Shown here in pieces: positions 23,418 to 31,960 of a DNA stretch of 64,000 nucleotides. A program made the translations under genes and the position numbers. The first letter of the stretch is position 1. Each line of letters opens with the position of its first letter. The notes under the pieces are model-generated. The model did no database searches and was not told where the DNA came from. It saw nothing but the letters and a program-made list of their open reading frames with translations. Location: contig NZ_CP186334.1 of the NCBI RefSeq assembly GCF_049347105.1, positions 4,960,001 through 5,024,000 of the forward strand, given 5' to 3'. Source of the DNA: Gaoshiqia hydrogeniformans. GTDB taxonomy: Bacteria; Bacteroidota; Bacteroidia; Bacteroidales; Prolixibacteraceae.

Positions 23418-24827
23418 TTACTTTTTCTTTGGTTCAAGCGGAAATTCGGGATGCTCGGTACGCGCCGAAAGCATCATGCTTTTTAACTGCCCGGCCACCT
23501 CGGGAAAATCATTCAACACATTGTTTTTCTCCGAAACATCGGAATCCAGGTTGTACAGTTCGTAGCTTTTCCCCACAAAATGCACCAATTTCCATTCACC
23601 TTTGATCAGCGCTTGCATCGGGCCTTTGTTTTCGTTGAACTCCCAGTAAAGATAGTCGTGTTTTTTTTGTTTTTTATCGTTCCCAAGAAGCGATGGCAGA
23701 TACGAAATCCCATCGGTTTTGCCTGAAGGTTTTAACCTGGCCAGTTCGCAGGCAGTGGGCAAAAAATCCCAAAAGGCAGAGACATGGCTGCTTTGCGTAC
23801 CCGCTTGTATGGTCCCGGGCCAGCGGGCAATAAAGGGCACACGGATGCCACCTTCGTACAGGTCGCGTTTTTTCCCACGGAAATCGCCGTTGCTGTTCAG
23901 AAATTCGTTGTTCACATCATCAAACTCATGGCCGTTGTCGCTGGCAAAAATTACCAGCGTATTTTCATCCAGCCCAAGTTTTTCCAACTGCTCCAAAATA
24001 CGGGCAACATTCCGGTCGAGGCGGCTGACCATCGTGGCATAAGTCACATACCCGTTTTCGTCGTGCCGGTAATGCCCCGGCACCATTTTCCGGAGCGGCC
24101 AGTTTTGTTGGTAATAATATTCCTTTTCGCTCTCCGGAACGGTTAATTCGTAGTGGGGAATGGTGGGCGTGTAATAAAGAAAAAACGGCTTGTCCTGATT
24201 CCTGTCAATAAACTGAAGAGCTTTGTCAATAAACAAATCATCGGCATATTTCCCGATTTTGTCCATCATTACATTCCCTTCAATCACGATTTCCTGATCG
24301 TTTTCCCATATTTTCTCCGGATAATAATGATGGGCCGCCGCATGTGTCGCAAAACCATAAAAATAATCGAAGCCCTGTTTCAGTGGCATTCCCTCGTCGA
24401 GGTTTTCGGCCAGCCCCCATTTCCCGATTATCCCGCAGGTATATGCGGCACGTTTTAGCTCATCCGCCACAGTTACGTCTTCCAAACCGATGTCAACCGG
24501 GTTGCCACTTTTGGTCCAGTCCGGATTTTCCCTGACTGGGGCGTGTCCGGTATGCAAGCCGGTCATCAAACAGGCCCTGGATGGGCCGCAAACCGTCGAG
24601 CCCGCGTAATGGTGGGTAAACACAATCCCTTCGCCCGCCATCCGGTCGAGGTTCGGCGTTTTTATTTTTTGGCCTCCATTGAAGCCCAGGTCCCCGTACC
24701 CCAGATCATCGGCCAGAATAAAGATAATGTTTGGACGGTTTTTGGGTTTTCCGGGACCGTCGTCAGCACATCCGTAAACGGACGAGATGGCAGCAGCCCC
24801 GGTCAACAACAATAATTTCGTATTCAT
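23418..24827 (-). CDS. S1 family arylsulfatase-type sulfatase, lipoprotein
   Basis: A protein of 469 residues. The signal has a lipobox-like end (AAISSVYGC, Cys20). FIFILADD-type metal site is present at NIIFILADDLGYGD (33-46). Cys80 in STVCGPSRACLMTG is the formylglycine site, followed by FASDNGHEFDD near 300, which carries the second half of the calcium site. Its size and motifs fit arylsulfatase A/S1_16-like enzymes rather than the heparan N-sulfatase type of the next gene, so the PUL carries two sulfatases of different subfamilies, likely for different sulfate positions. It is separated from the GH29 stop by seven bases and from the next sulfatase by 25. Confidence 0.9.
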   Translation of the reverse strand: MNTKLLLLTGAAAISSVYGCADDGPGKPKNRPNIIFILADDLGYGDLGFNGGQKIKTPNLDRMAGEGIVFTHHYAGSTVCGPSRACLMTGLHTGHAPVRENPDWTKSGNPVDIGLEDVTVADELKRAAYTCGIIGKWGLAENLDEGMPLKQGFDYFYGFATHAAAHHYYPEKIWENDQEIVIEGNVMMDKIGKYADDLFIDKALQFIDRNQDKPFFLYYTPTIPHYELTVPESEKEYYYQQNWPLRKMVPGHYRHDENGYVTYATMVSRLDRNVARILEQLEKLGLDENTLVIFASDNGHEFDDVNNEFLNSNGDFRGKKRDLYEGGIRVPFIARWPGTIQAGTQSSHVSAFWDFLPTACELARLKPSGKTDGISYLPSLLGNDKKQKKHDYLYWEFNENKGPMQALIKGEWKLVHFVGKSYELYNLDSDVSEKNNVLNDFPEVAGQLKSMMLSARTEHPEFPLEPKKK

Positions 24828-24834
24828 TTACAGT

Positions 24835-26925
24835 TTATTGGGTAACAACATCAAATTCGGCCATTCCTACTTTCTTGTGGTCAGACGCCAGGGTGACAGC
24901 GCTCAATTTCACAAACCTTGCATCAACAGTTGCAAACGCTATTTGCTGCAACACCGGGCTGTTCTGTATATTCGAGAATTCGCCCGAAGCCACCGGGCTG
25001 CCCCAGTTACGGCCATCTTTGCTGGTATAAAATTTATAGGAATAAATAATGCCTGAATGTCCCTGCCGCTGGTCGGGCAAATAAGAAAATCCTTTCAGGG
25101 CAAGCATTTCACCAAGGTCAACCACAAAATCGGCAGGCAATTCGCTGGCAAAACTGATCGCGGTGTTGGGATCGCCATCAAAAATTACCGGTACATTTTT
25201 AAGCGTTCCGGCTTCGCCCATCAGTTTCCAGTTGGTTTTGGAAACATCAAAACTCTGTACCGCCACAGGGCTTTCTTTTTGTGTTGATGGATCGATGGCC
25301 ACCGCTTTTACCACCGCTTTTGTATTCAGCAAAAATGGTTCGCTGTATTTTAACGAAGAAATACCCGGTTCCGATTGATCGACGGTGTAATAAATTTCGG
25401 TGTCACTATCGGATTTGGCAATGCTTACCAAGCCCTGCTGGTCCCTGCGGATTACGGGTGATTCAAGTACTTTGGGCGCATTGAACACCTGGATGTTGGA
25501 AATCAGCGGACAAGCTTTTGCATCATCAATCGTAAAACGCAATTGAGTGGCCGTAACCGTTGGGAAACGCAGGATGCGTTTGTAGCCAATGGTGGTTTCT
25601 TCAGCAATTTTCTGCCAGGCGCCATCCACATTTGCCTCAAGGGTGAACTTTTTCACCCTTTGCCCCAGCGGGATATATTCCTGCGCCAGAAAACGGTTGA
25701 ACGCCACCGGTTGCATAAAGTCGATTACCAGCGAAGCCTGCAAAACATCGTCATCGGTCGCCCAATAAGTCTGCGGATCATCATCGAAAGCCTTCTCCGT
25801 ATTGTATTTTTTTGATTTTCCGCGCACATTGGACGCCGAAACTTTTTTCCCTTTGGCCATATTTTCAGCAAAATCGGCTTTCAGTGCAGCAGCCAGTTTC
25901 ATCACTTGTTCCACATCTTTTTCGTGGATCAGGCCCCGCGGATCGACCGGAAAATTCAGCAACAAAGAACCGTTCCTTCCCACTGAATGATAATAAATAT
26001 CGAGCAGGTGCGGCAATGTTTTTACCTGGTGGTCTTCCTCGGTGTGGTAATACCATCCCGGACGGATGGATACGTCCACTTCGGCGGGAACCCAATGCGT
26101 TCCGTCTTCTTGGCCAGCGCGAAGATGCTCACGGTCTTTGGCCACTCCGGGCGCAAAATCATCGCGTTTCAGCAAACACCAGTTGGTCGGTCGCGCCCAG
26201 CCTTCTTCGTTCCCTACCCATCGGATATCGGGGCCACCATCCGAAAACATCACCGCATTGGGCTGCAGTTCGCGTACCAGTTCAAAAGTTGTTGGCCAAT
26301 CGTAATAGGTAAGTTTATCCACCCGGCGTTCTTCGTTGGCTCCACCATACCAGCCGGTTCCGCCGTTTGCGCCATCGAACCAAACTTCAAACACTTCGCC
26401 GTAGTTGGTGAGCAACTCGCGCAACTGGTCCCTGAAATAGGTAATGTATTCGGGCTTGCCATAATCGGCGTGGTTGCGGTCCCAGGGCGAGAGGTACACG
26501 CCGAATTTCAGGCCATATTCTTCACACGCATCGGCAAATTCGCGGACAACGTCACCCTTGCCTTCTTTCCATGGTGAGTTTTTTACAGAATGTTCGGTAT
26601 AAGCCGATGGCCACAAGCAAAAACCATCGTGGTGCTTTGCCGTTAAGATAATGCCTTTCATCCCGGCTTCTTTGCAAACGCGCGCCCACTGGCGGCAATC
26701 CAGTTCGGTCGGGTTAAACTGTTCCGGCTTCTCGTCGCCCATCCCCCACTCCATGTTGGTGAAGGTGTTCATATTGAAATGGATAAAACCATAATATTCC
26801 AATTCGTGCCAGGCCAGTTGACGTTCGGTAGGCAACGGGCCAAAAGGCGCAGGAGGGCTTACTTTGTTGCACCCTGCAAAAAAACAGAGCAACCCAATTG
26901 CAAAAAATAAATTCAGTAATCTCAT
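24835..26925 (-). CDS. GH29 alpha-L-fucosidase with F5/8C modules, lipoprotein
   Basis: A protein of 696 residues. Lipobox-like FFAGC gives Cys19. The GH29 barrel occupies ~30-350 with AKHHDGFCLWPS at 96-107 and Asp184 in EVWFDGANGG as nucleophile. A first F5/8-type-C (discoidin, CBM32-like) module lies at ~365-485, a chitobiase-C/Fn3-like segment at ~495-575, and a second discoidin-like module at ~580-696. Such enzymes cut terminal alpha-L-fucose, often alpha-1,3/1,4 links. The start ATG overlaps the TGA of the GH172 gene (ATGA), so translation is coupled. With the other GH29 it makes fucose the most probable target sugar of the locus. Confidence 0.9.
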   Translation of the reverse strand: MRLLNLFFAIGLLCFFAGCNKVSPPAPFGPLPTERQLAWHELEYYGFIHFNMNTFTNMEWGMGDEKPEQFNPTELDCRQWARVCKEAGMKGIILTAKHHDGFCLWPSAYTEHSVKNSPWKEGKGDVVREFADACEEYGLKFGVYLSPWDRNHADYGKPEYITYFRDQLRELLTNYGEVFEVWFDGANGGTGWYGGANEERRVDKLTYYDWPTTFELVRELQPNAVMFSDGGPDIRWVGNEEGWARPTNWCLLKRDDFAPGVAKDREHLRAGQEDGTHWVPAEVDVSIRPGWYYHTEEDHQVKTLPHLLDIYYHSVGRNGSLLLNFPVDPRGLIHEKDVEQVMKLAAALKADFAENMAKGKKVSASNVRGKSKKYNTEKAFDDDPQTYWATDDDVLQASLVIDFMQPVAFNRFLAQEYIPLGQRVKKFTLEANVDGAWQKIAEETTIGYKRILRFPTVTATQLRFTIDDAKACPLISNIQVFNAPKVLESPVIRRDQQGLVSIAKSDSDTEIYYTVDQSEPGISSLKYSEPFLLNTKAVVKAVAIDPSTQKESPVAVQSFDVSKTNWKLMGEAGTLKNVPVIFDGDPNTAISFASELPADFVVDLGEMLALKGFSYLPDQRQGHSGIIYSYKFYTSKDGRNWGSPVASGEFSNIQNSPVLQQIAFATVDARFVKLSAVTLASDHKKVGMAEFDVVTQ

Positions 26926-28040
26926 GGTAAATTATTATTTAGTAGTTCTTTTCTATCGTTTCGTTCGTGAATTCTGGTGATTCGGCCTTTCACAGCGGGC
27001 AACACAGGCGCTTCAACAATTGGCCACTGGTACCAGTAGGCGGTTGACGAATAATCGTCGGAACGCTCGTTGTGGCAGCCATGCTCAATGGTCACCCTGA
27101 TGTTTTTGGTAAAAGGTACGGGGTCTTTGATATGGAAACGGTACATGGTCCACAGTCCGTCCCAGTTGTTGTGCGCGTGGTTGAACCACGAAGTCCCGGC
27201 ATACGGGAAACAATTGTCCTGCATTCCCCAGGCATGGTTGAAATAATCTTCGCTACCGGTACCGTGAAGGGCAGGCGGGAAAGCTTCCCCGTCAACATAG
27301 ATCATATCGTCGCCTTCGCCCCACCAGCCCCCGGTAAAATTATCGATGCTCAGGTTGCAGCCCAGGTAATTGCCTTCGCCTTCAGTTTCGAGGATGACGT
27401 AATTGTTTTCGCCTTTCTTGCCTGAATCATAAGAAACCGGTTTTGTCGGCATTTCGGCTTTCCATGAGCAATGAAAATAATACGGTTTTTTGAACGGCTT
27501 TTTATATTCCTGATAATCGATATAATAAAATATCCGGGTATCCACTTCGCTTTCGTTGACCAGGAAAATCTTCGCCCTTTTGTTGAACGGCATTTTTACC
27601 CAACTGTTCAGTGCGCCCCTTCGCTCGCCTTCGTTTATCGACATGTCGAACAATTCGCTGGAATAACTCCGAACCTTTCCGTGCCCTATTCCGAAGAAAT
27701 CGCCCAATGGGACGCGCACGCTGGGATAATCCAAGCCGTCCCAGTATATTTCCAGGGAATTTTTCCGGACGAACATGGAGTCTTTCACCTCGAATAAATT
27801 ATCGACCGCGCACCAGATGTGCGAAATGACCGAAGGGCCTTCAATATCGGCCAACTGCGCGCGCTCCCCTTTTTTAACGATCAGCCAGTCTTGGTTGATG
27901 GCTTCTTTTTGGTTCCAGCTCGAAATGCGCTTGGACTTGAAATCCTGCTTTTGCCATGGCGATGGTTTATCAATCGGGGTTTGTCCGGAAACGCCGAAAG
28001 CGTACAGCAAAACTATTATTGAACAGATCGTTTTTTTCAT
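26922..28040 (-). CDS. GH172 (DUF2961) glycoside hydrolase
   Basis: A protein of 372 residues with a signal peptide (IICSIIVLLYAFGVSG after MKKT). The DUF2961 pattern is clear: EGPSVISHIWCAVD near 70, YWDGLDYPSVRVPLGDFFG around 105, GGWWGEGDDMIYVDGE near 235 and GTGSEDYFNHAWG near 255. DUF2961 was reclassified as GH172, with fructofuranosidase and arabinofuranosidase members that work on alpha-D-furanosides and assemble into trimers. The substrate here is unknown. It sits between the beta-helix and GH29 genes and overlaps the latter by four bases. A furanoside-active enzyme in a fucosidase/sulfatase PUL is unusual. Confidence 0.8.
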   Translation of the reverse strand: MKKTICSIIVLLYAFGVSGQTPIDKPSPWQKQDFKSKRISSWNQKEAINQDWLIVKKGERAQLADIEGPSVISHIWCAVDNLFEVKDSMFVRKNSLEIYWDGLDYPSVRVPLGDFFGIGHGKVRSYSSELFDMSINEGERRGALNSWVKMPFNKRAKIFLVNESEVDTRIFYYIDYQEYKKPFKKPYYFHCSWKAEMPTKPVSYDSGKKGENNYVILETEGEGNYLGCNLSIDNFTGGWWGEGDDMIYVDGEAFPPALHGTGSEDYFNHAWGMQDNCFPYAGTSWFNHAHNNWDGLWTMYRFHIKDPVPFTKNIRVTIEHGCHNERSDDYSSTAYWYQWPIVEAPVLPAVKGRITRIHERNDRKELLNNNLP

Positions 28041-28080
28041 GTCCTGTTTATGTAAACTGACAAAATTTTGTAATCTCTTT

Positions 28081-29973
28081 TTACTTTTTGAAATACTCCG
28101 ATAATTGGATGACTTCGTTTTTTCCGCCTTTCAATGCCCCGGAAAAAATATGCTGAGTATTGTATTTTCGCCCGAGAAAGTCTTCGGTAATATACGGCAA
28201 CCTGTCAACCAAAGGGAACGCGCCTTTTATCTCCAGTTCAAAAACAAGATCGGACGGGTTGAATTTCCCAGAGATGTCGGCAATCCTGCTGTTTTTGTCA
28301 AATCCTGCCTTTTGCCACGATTCCCAGTTAAACTTCTCGTCCTTACTTTCCGATGAAGCGACCAAATTGTAATCGGAAACAGTTGTTAGCGAATCGATAT
28401 ACGAGAAAGGCCTGGGATTGTCAACCAGCACATTATAAAGAATTTTATTGTGTGCAGCCGTGGTAAACCGGTCGTCTTTCCGGCGGCCCGGGGTTATTTT
28501 TGTCATGATCCCGTTCTCTTTCGAATGCCCTACCAGGTTATGAACCACATAAAGCGAATCGTGGTCGTGCTGATAAATGCCATGTTTTCCGCAATTCCAC
28601 ACCAGGTTATTGTCTACCAGATTTGCGCGGGTCGATACTTCCATAAAAATTCCCCCGAAATTGCAGCTCACGTTGTACAGCAGGTTTTGGGTCACCCGCG
28701 AGTTAATGTTGTTGGCATCGAGCCATATCCCCATAGCAGCCTCAATATCGTGGATGTGGTTCCGGCGAACCAGGCAGTTACGGGTATATAAGATTTTGAT
28801 TGCTGCCGTTTCGTAATAAAATTCAGCCTCCTGCCATCCCAAATTATAGATGTGGTTATCTTCGATCAGGTTTTCGAAGTTGATCATCCCCTGAATGCCG
28901 CCCGTCCCACAATCGTATATCGTATTGTTCCTGACGATATTCCGGCCAGAAACCGCTTCCAGCGTTTCGCGGCTTCCCTCGTCGAAATGTTCATCGGTCC
29001 TAGCGCCAATTTCAATAGCCACACTATTGATTTTCCGGAACACATTATTTTCAATAATCCAATGGCTTCCGCCAAAGTTCGACAATGCACCTTTTCCCGA
29101 TCGCGGGAACCCGTTCCCGACCTGTTCGATCGTAAAACCGTTCAGCCGTATATAATTGACACCTTTCGCCTTCGGGTTAAACGGGCTTTGGCGTGTGGTT
29201 ACCTCCATAAGCTGGTTGTTGGGGTCTTTCCCCCCGAACGGATGGATGTGGATGGTGCATTCACTTTTTTCGGTGCGGGTTGTATCGACCCAATACGATC
29301 CGGGAAGTTTTACAATATCTTCATAGGCACAAAGTTGTGTCATCCGTTCACCGTTCTGGAATACCATTCCCCTCACCAATGTATAGGGGACACGGTTCGT
29401 CCAGTCTTTGGCCCACCGCATCACTTTCATATCATACTCATTCGCATTTTGGATCCGGAATGGGTTCGACTCTTCAAAATAATAAACCGGCAACGATACC
29501 ATCCATAATTTATGAGAAAACGACATGGATGGTTCGTAAGGGGTTCGCGACTTCACCCATTTATCCCTTACCACTTCGGAACCGCTGATAACCACATCGC
29601 CCCCGGGGGCCGCTTCGTAGGCAATCATCGCTGCCGGTCCGTCTCCTCCCCGAACAGGGCGAACTGATTCGCGGTAAATGCCCTTTTTTACCAACACTTT
29701 TTCGCCCGGCTGCACTTCTCTGGCCGCACGCCCGATGGTTCGAAACGGACTTCCCTCTGTTCCGGCATTATAATCCGAAGCGGCGGGATGGTTTTGATCA
29801 ACGTAATACTTTTTTTTATATACAGTCTCATCGTTCCAAAAAGGAAAGGATGTGCCGTCAAGCAACATCACGCCATCGTGCGCCCTTGGGTAACGCTGCG
29901 ATTGTACAAGCCCAGACAGCATGACAAAGGTGACAAGCGCAATGGCTTTTGTTCGTAAATTGCTTCGGTTCAT
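28081..29973 (-). CDS. right-handed parallel beta-helix protein, possible GH141-like enzyme
   Basis: About 630 residues from the Met at 29973, which starts a good signal peptide (RTKAIALVTFVMLSGLVQS); the frame is open 15 codons further. The domain begins with YYVDQNHPAAS...GSPFRTIGRAA, typical of secreted beta-helix enzymes, followed by a VLVKKGIYRESV rung. Repeated Asn-rich rungs with N-x-I/V-x-x-N pattern (IVRNNTIYDCG, LIEDNHIYNLG, LVDNNLVWNCG) fill ~290-500. Families with this architecture include GH141 (alpha-L-fucosidase/xylanase), GH120 and several lyases. The locus with two GH29 enzymes and sulfatases favours GH141-like, but this is an inference. It is the first enzyme gene after SusD. 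Confidence 0.7.
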   Translation of the reverse strand: MNRSNLRTKAIALVTFVMLSGLVQSQRYPRAHDGVMLLDGTSFPFWNDETVYKKKYYVDQNHPAASDYNAGTEGSPFRTIGRAAREVQPGEKVLVKKGIYRESVRPVRGGDGPAAMIAYEAAPGGDVVISGSEVVRDKWVKSRTPYEPSMSFSHKLWMVSLPVYYFEESNPFRIQNANEYDMKVMRWAKDWTNRVPYTLVRGMVFQNGERMTQLCAYEDIVKLPGSYWVDTTRTEKSECTIHIHPFGGKDPNNQLMEVTTRQSPFNPKAKGVNYIRLNGFTIEQVGNGFPRSGKGALSNFGGSHWIIENNVFRKINSVAIEIGARTDEHFDEGSRETLEAVSGRNIVRNNTIYDCGTGGIQGMINFENLIEDNHIYNLGWQEAEFYYETAAIKILYTRNCLVRRNHIHDIEAAMGIWLDANNINSRVTQNLLYNVSCNFGGIFMEVSTRANLVDNNLVWNCGKHGIYQHDHDSLYVVHNLVGHSKENGIMTKITPGRRKDDRFTTAAHNKILYNVLVDNPRPFSYIDSLTTVSDYNLVASSESKDEKFNWESWQKAGFDKNSRIADISGKFNPSDLVFELEIKGAFPLVDRLPYITEDFLGRKYNTQHIFSGALKGGKNEVIQLSEYFKK

Positions 29974-30065
29974 GCATGAAAAATTTGAATCATTGTTGTC
30001 CGGCACCGCGGACAACAATGACTAATGATAACAAGAAATGTTTTGTGATAGCCGAAAATGGCCTG

Positions 30066-31955
30066 CTAGTTCCAACCGGGGTTCTGTTCCAGGTTTTCGT
30101 TCAGCGATAAATCATTCAGAGGTATCGGAAACAAATAATACTGGTCTTTCCAGCCCTTGCCAATTTTCACAGGATTTATAAACCTTTGTAAATACCCTTC
30201 ATTATTTACAGGGTTAAAATCGCGGTCAACTAATTTCAGATTGTTCCATGCAGCAACAATTACCCCGGCAGCATTGGTGTAATCCGACTTTTTAATCCGG
30301 ACGCCCATCTGGTCCTGGTTAACAAACCACGCCGCGGTTTTCCATCTGCGTACGTCCTGAAATCCAAACCCTTCACCCATTAGTTCAACTAACCGTTCAC
30401 GACGGATTTCCCACAATACAGGATCAACCGTAACATCCCGCTTTGGATCAAAAGAGTCATCTATTTCAGATACATTCATATCAGCTATAGCCGCACGCTT
30501 GCGCAGTTTATTAATTGTCAGATCAGCAACTGTTTGACTGAAACGGCCCATCTCAAACATCGCTTCGGCATAATTCAGCAATACTTCTTCGATATAAAAA
30601 ATGGGTTTATCGAATGTATTAACTGCAGCCATATTACTAAACGAATCGCCTAAAGTATAATGCCGCCACATATGGTAGCCTGAGCGCGATGCAATCGGTG
30701 CTTGTCCCGGACCAATCACATTGGGCGATGTCCAGTTCATCGTACCGGACCAGTTGAAGACAGGCAACCGCTTGGAGGGATTGTTCGGGAGAATCTGCTT
30801 CATAAGCTCCACATATTCAAACGGATCTACATTTGCATGGTATTTTGTCGAGTTTACCGAACTATTCGGAGTAAAGTCCTGATTTAATCCGGTTGCCATG
30901 AAATAAGGCGGTACAACCTGGAGAATTAACCGGCGGTCACGGTTTCTGAATTCATGATACATCGTCTCGTCACCTGCATACAATGCACTGTTTGATATGG
31001 TCTTTCCGTCTGAGCAAAGATACATTTCCGCTGTTGCTTTGTGCATTTCATATTTACTGACATTCGAACGGTCGCGTTGGCTAATTGTATGGGTCAAGAG
31101 GTCTTTAACATACTCTTTGTAAAGGATGATGCCTGTATAGGTACTCAAGTCTTCGCTGCACATCAGTTTATCGTAATCGCTGTTAACCTGAGGAAAAACT
31201 TTCATCAACTCTTCTGAAACACGGATTGCTTCATTAAGAAATTTTTCATAGTCGCCCAATCCGTGATATTTTCGCCAGGTTCCTTCAAACAAACAAAAGC
31301 GCGATATGAAAGCGCGTACTACATTTTTATTAATTGTATTGTCACCATCGCCCTCGGCTTTTATGTTATTTTCGGCAAACAGGAGTCGTTCCAATATTTT
31401 ATTGGTTACTTCAATTCTGGAAGTCCGTGTTCCATAGATCAAATCGACATCGGTTTCACCCAATACTTTGTCCACCCATGGGACGTCACCAAAACGCGAT
31501 ACCAGCTCCATGTAGTTATACGAATGGAAAAAATAACCGACAGAACGCCAATGCGCTTTATCTTTCTCCACCATTTCCGATTTGTCCACATTGTCAAGCA
31601 GGAGGCATACCCTGCGAATAAATGAAAAATTCCAACCGCCACCGCTTGACGGGGCCTGTGCCGTATTGTTACGATATGGGTTATCTTCGGTTGTCGAATA
31701 AACTGACAGGTAGCCTGCCCGCCAATCACCATTGTACCGGCCAAATTCAGGATCGATACCCTGTACAAAATTGTTGTAATCATTGAATACAGAATAAAAA
31801 GACCAGGCATAGGTCCTGAAATTCTCATTCGTTTTAAATGCGGTTGCTTCTGTTTGTGATTCAATGGGGTATTTTTCCAGAAAATCATCATTACAGGCTC
31901 CAAGTACGAAGGCTGCTATAACCGGAAATATTAGTAAGTATTTTTTCATTTTCAA
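30066..31955 (-). CDS. susD: SusD/RagB-type outer-membrane nutrient-binding lipoprotein
   Basis: A protein of 629 residues with a lipoprotein signal ending AAFVLGAC and NDDFLEKYPIE, the usual SusD N-terminus. TPR-like helices and the RagB/SusD C-terminal domain follow, including the late segment INKLRKRAAIADMN and EIRRERLVELMGEGF-QDVRRW typical of the family. It forms the lid on the SusC channel encoded five bases upstream and binds glycan at the cell surface. Each SusD is specific for its SusC. It is co-transcribed with SusC and the enzyme genes. Confidence 0.93.
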   Translation of the reverse strand: MKMKKYLLIFPVIAAFVLGACNDDFLEKYPIESQTEATAFKTNENFRTYAWSFYSVFNDYNNFVQGIDPEFGRYNGDWRAGYLSVYSTTEDNPYRNNTAQAPSSGGGWNFSFIRRVCLLLDNVDKSEMVEKDKAHWRSVGYFFHSYNYMELVSRFGDVPWVDKVLGETDVDLIYGTRTSRIEVTNKILERLLFAENNIKAEGDGDNTINKNVVRAFISRFCLFEGTWRKYHGLGDYEKFLNEAIRVSEELMKVFPQVNSDYDKLMCSEDLSTYTGIILYKEYVKDLLTHTISQRDRSNVSKYEMHKATAEMYLCSDGKTISNSALYAGDETMYHEFRNRDRRLILQVVPPYFMATGLNQDFTPNSSVNSTKYHANVDPFEYVELMKQILPNNPSKRLPVFNWSGTMNWTSPNVIGPGQAPIASRSGYHMWRHYTLGDSFSNMAAVNTFDKPIFYIEEVLLNYAEAMFEMGRFSQTVADLTINKLRKRAAIADMNVSEIDDSFDPKRDVTVDPVLWEIRRERLVELMGEGFGFQDVRRWKTAAWFVNQDQMGVRIKKSDYTNAAGVIVAAWNNLKLVDRDFNPVNNEGYLQRFINPVKIGKGWKDQYYLFPIPLNDLSLNENLEQNPGWN

Positions 31956-31960
31956 TCAGG

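Noticed and set aside
28852..29508. Open reading frame of 218 codons on the plus strand
   Set aside because: It is antisense to the beta-helix gene; no recognisable domain and no operon context.
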